The notes beneath the pieces were generated by a model that saw only the letters and a list, made by a program, of their open reading frames with translations, ran no database searches and had not been told where the DNA came from. The position numbers were made by a program, and so were the translations under genes. Positions 62,969 to 64,000 of a stretch of 64,000 nucleotides of DNA are shown piece by piece (position 1 is the stretch's first letter; the number at the start of each line of letters is the position of its first letter). Source of the DNA: JAJECS01 sp965243625 (lineage in GTDB: Bacteria > Chloroflexota > UBA11872); NCBI GenBank assembly GCA_965243625.1, contig CBDEVI010000002.1:2232001-2296000 (forward strand), written 5' to 3'.

Positions 62969-64000
62969 ACTCGGTCACCCAGGCCAAGGACCTCGTCCTC
63001 AAGTTCCGCCGCCACAAGGCGGTGGCGCATCCGGGTCTGGCGCGCTTTGCCTACCACTGGATGCGCGGCACCAGCGAGTTGCCCTATGGCCCGCTGAAGA
63101 TGCACGTCGAGCCCACCAGCTTCTGCAATCTGCGCTGTCCCATGTGCCCGCAGAGCGTCGGGGCCAACTCGACCAACGGGTTCATGGAGATGGACCTGTT
63201 CAACAAGATCATCGACGAGGCCCGGCACTTCACCCGCGAGATCAACCTGTTCTTCCGCGGCGAGTCCCTGATGCACCAGGGCATCTACGAGATGATCGAG
63301 ACCTGCGAGCGCGCCGGGATCGCGGCGCACATCAACACCAACGCCACGCTGTGGCGCGACGACGCGATCGCCAATCTGCTGGAAGCCCGACCCTCCAAGG
63401 TGACCATCAGCTTCGACTCCGGCGAGCCCGAGATCTACGAGCAGATGCGCAAGGGCGCCACCTTCGATCGCGTGCTGGAGCGCGTGCTGCGGTTCCTCGA
63501 AGCCCGCAAGCAGCTTCCCGGCCCGAAGCCCTACGTCGTCATGCAAGTGATCCAGCTCTGGGAGAAGTCGATGGGCGTCGGCGCGCGTCCGGTGATCCCA
63601 GCGCATTTCACGGATCGCTTCGCCGGCTTGCCGATCGACGAGTGGGACACCTTCTGGGCTCACGGATGGGCCGGCACGCTGACCGACTCCGATTTCTACA
63701 CGGCGCGCCCCCACGGCCCCGTCTACTACCCCTGCAACTGGCTGTGGAAGTCCATGGCGGTCTATTGGGACGGGCGCGTGCCGTCGTGCTGCGCCGACTT
63801 CGCGGAAGAGCAGATCATGGGCGACCTCACCACGCAGTCGATCCAGGACGTCTGGAACAGCGACGCCTATCGAGCCATCCGCGAGGCGCACACCGGGGGC
63901 CAACTGGCCGACTACCCGCTGTGCGCCGGCTGCGACGCCAAGTGGCAGGAAGACACCCCGCTCTGGCGGGCGTTTGCCGGCGCCCGGTCGGTGGCCACCA
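62965..64000 (+). CDS. Radical SAM protein with SPASM-like C-terminal cysteines (cut by right edge)
   Basis: About 345 residues seen from GTG 62965; the frame is open at the window end. The radical SAM cluster site is SFCNLRCPMC (C54, C58, C61), preceded by PLKMHVEPTS. Conserved INLFFRGESLMHQGI and HINTNATLW follow. C-terminal cysteines (YYPCNWLW, VPSCCADF, YPLCAGCDAKW) fit a SPASM/twitch domain holding auxiliary Fe-S clusters. The enzyme probably modifies a peptide, sugar or nucleoside in the glycan pathway; the substrate is unknown. Confidence 0.88.
   Translation, partial: MNSVTQAKDLVLKFRRHKAVAHPGLARFAYHWMRGTSELPYGPLKMHVEPTSFCNLRCPMCPQSVGANSTNGFMEMDLFNKIIDEARHFTREINLFFRGESLMHQGIYEMIETCERAGIAAHINTNATLWRDDAIANLLEARPSKVTISFDSGEPEIYEQMRKGATFDRVLERVLRFLEARKQLPGPKPYVVMQVIQLWEKSMGVGARPVIPAHFTDRFAGLPIDEWDTFWAHGWAGTLTDSDFYTARPHGPVYYPCNWLWKSMAVYWDGRVPSCCADFAEEQIMGDLTTQSIQDVWNSDAYRAIREAHTGGQLADYPLCAGCDAKWQEDTPLWRAFAGARSVAT

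Overview
The window is a GC-rich, densely packed bacterial chromosome segment with no rRNA, tRNA, phage or insertion-sequence genes that I could find. Gene content (MoxR/DUF58/VWA cluster, TlyA-NadK-RecN, DUF3500, Thr-Pro repeat linkers on a membrane-anchored protein, dispersed palindromic repeats) is most like environmental Chloroflexota. That placement is inference from style and gene families; no marker gene was aligned.

Layout. 1-6.7 kb: the tail of an unknown gene, an M32 carboxypeptidase, a VapBC-like toxin-antitoxin pair, a coupled amidohydrolase / Rieske / NMN-deamidase-NaMN-adenylyltransferase-like trio, and an acetyltransferase, separated by repeat-filled gaps. 6.7-10.8 kb: homoserine dehydrogenase and threonine synthase (4-bp overlap), then CoaE and a HAD protein on the minus strand. 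11.1-15.6 kb: ribD-ribE-ribBA-ribH run with overlapping ends plus a DUF3500 gene; the RibB half of RibBA looks catalytically dead. 15.7-16.4 kb: an AT-richer island with a Thr-Pro-repeat membrane protein. 16.4-23.5 kb: gamma-glutamyltransferase-like, SelA-like PLP enzyme, RRM protein, aspartase/fumarase, MidA methyltransferase and two zinc-ribbon proteins. 23.5-29.4 kb: dtd, hisD, hisB, tlyA, nadK, recN. 29.5-37.5 kb: a five-gene envelope cluster (coiled-coil membrane protein, MoxR ATPase, DUF58, two VWA membrane proteins). 37.5-41.6 kb: CCA-adding-type nucleotidyltransferase, a GMC dehydrogenase with a small partner subunit, and small ORFs.

41.8-54.7 kb is a minus-strand nucleotide block: pyrR-pyrB-(MBL protein)-pyrC-carA-carB-pyrK, preceded by a readable PyrR attenuator (promoter -10, PyrR-binding loop, intrinsic terminator), and upstream of it purA and pyrG followed by a second, degenerate MBL-fold protein. 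The operon covers UMP synthesis through dihydroorotase plus the electron-transfer subunit for dihydroorotate dehydrogenase; pyrD, pyrE and pyrF are not in the window.

54.8-64 kb is a plus-strand surface-glycan cluster: ABC-2 permease, Wzt-like ABC ATPase, GT2 and GT4 glycosyltransferases, a PMT-like membrane glycosyltransferase, a Trm112-like zinc protein and a radical SAM protein cut by the window edge. Its most interesting trait is a similar extra beta-rich module appended to or inserted in at least three consecutive proteins (ABC ATPase, GT2, GT4), and perhaps also the membrane glycosyltransferase. Three families of dispersed palindromic repeats fill the longer intergenic gaps.
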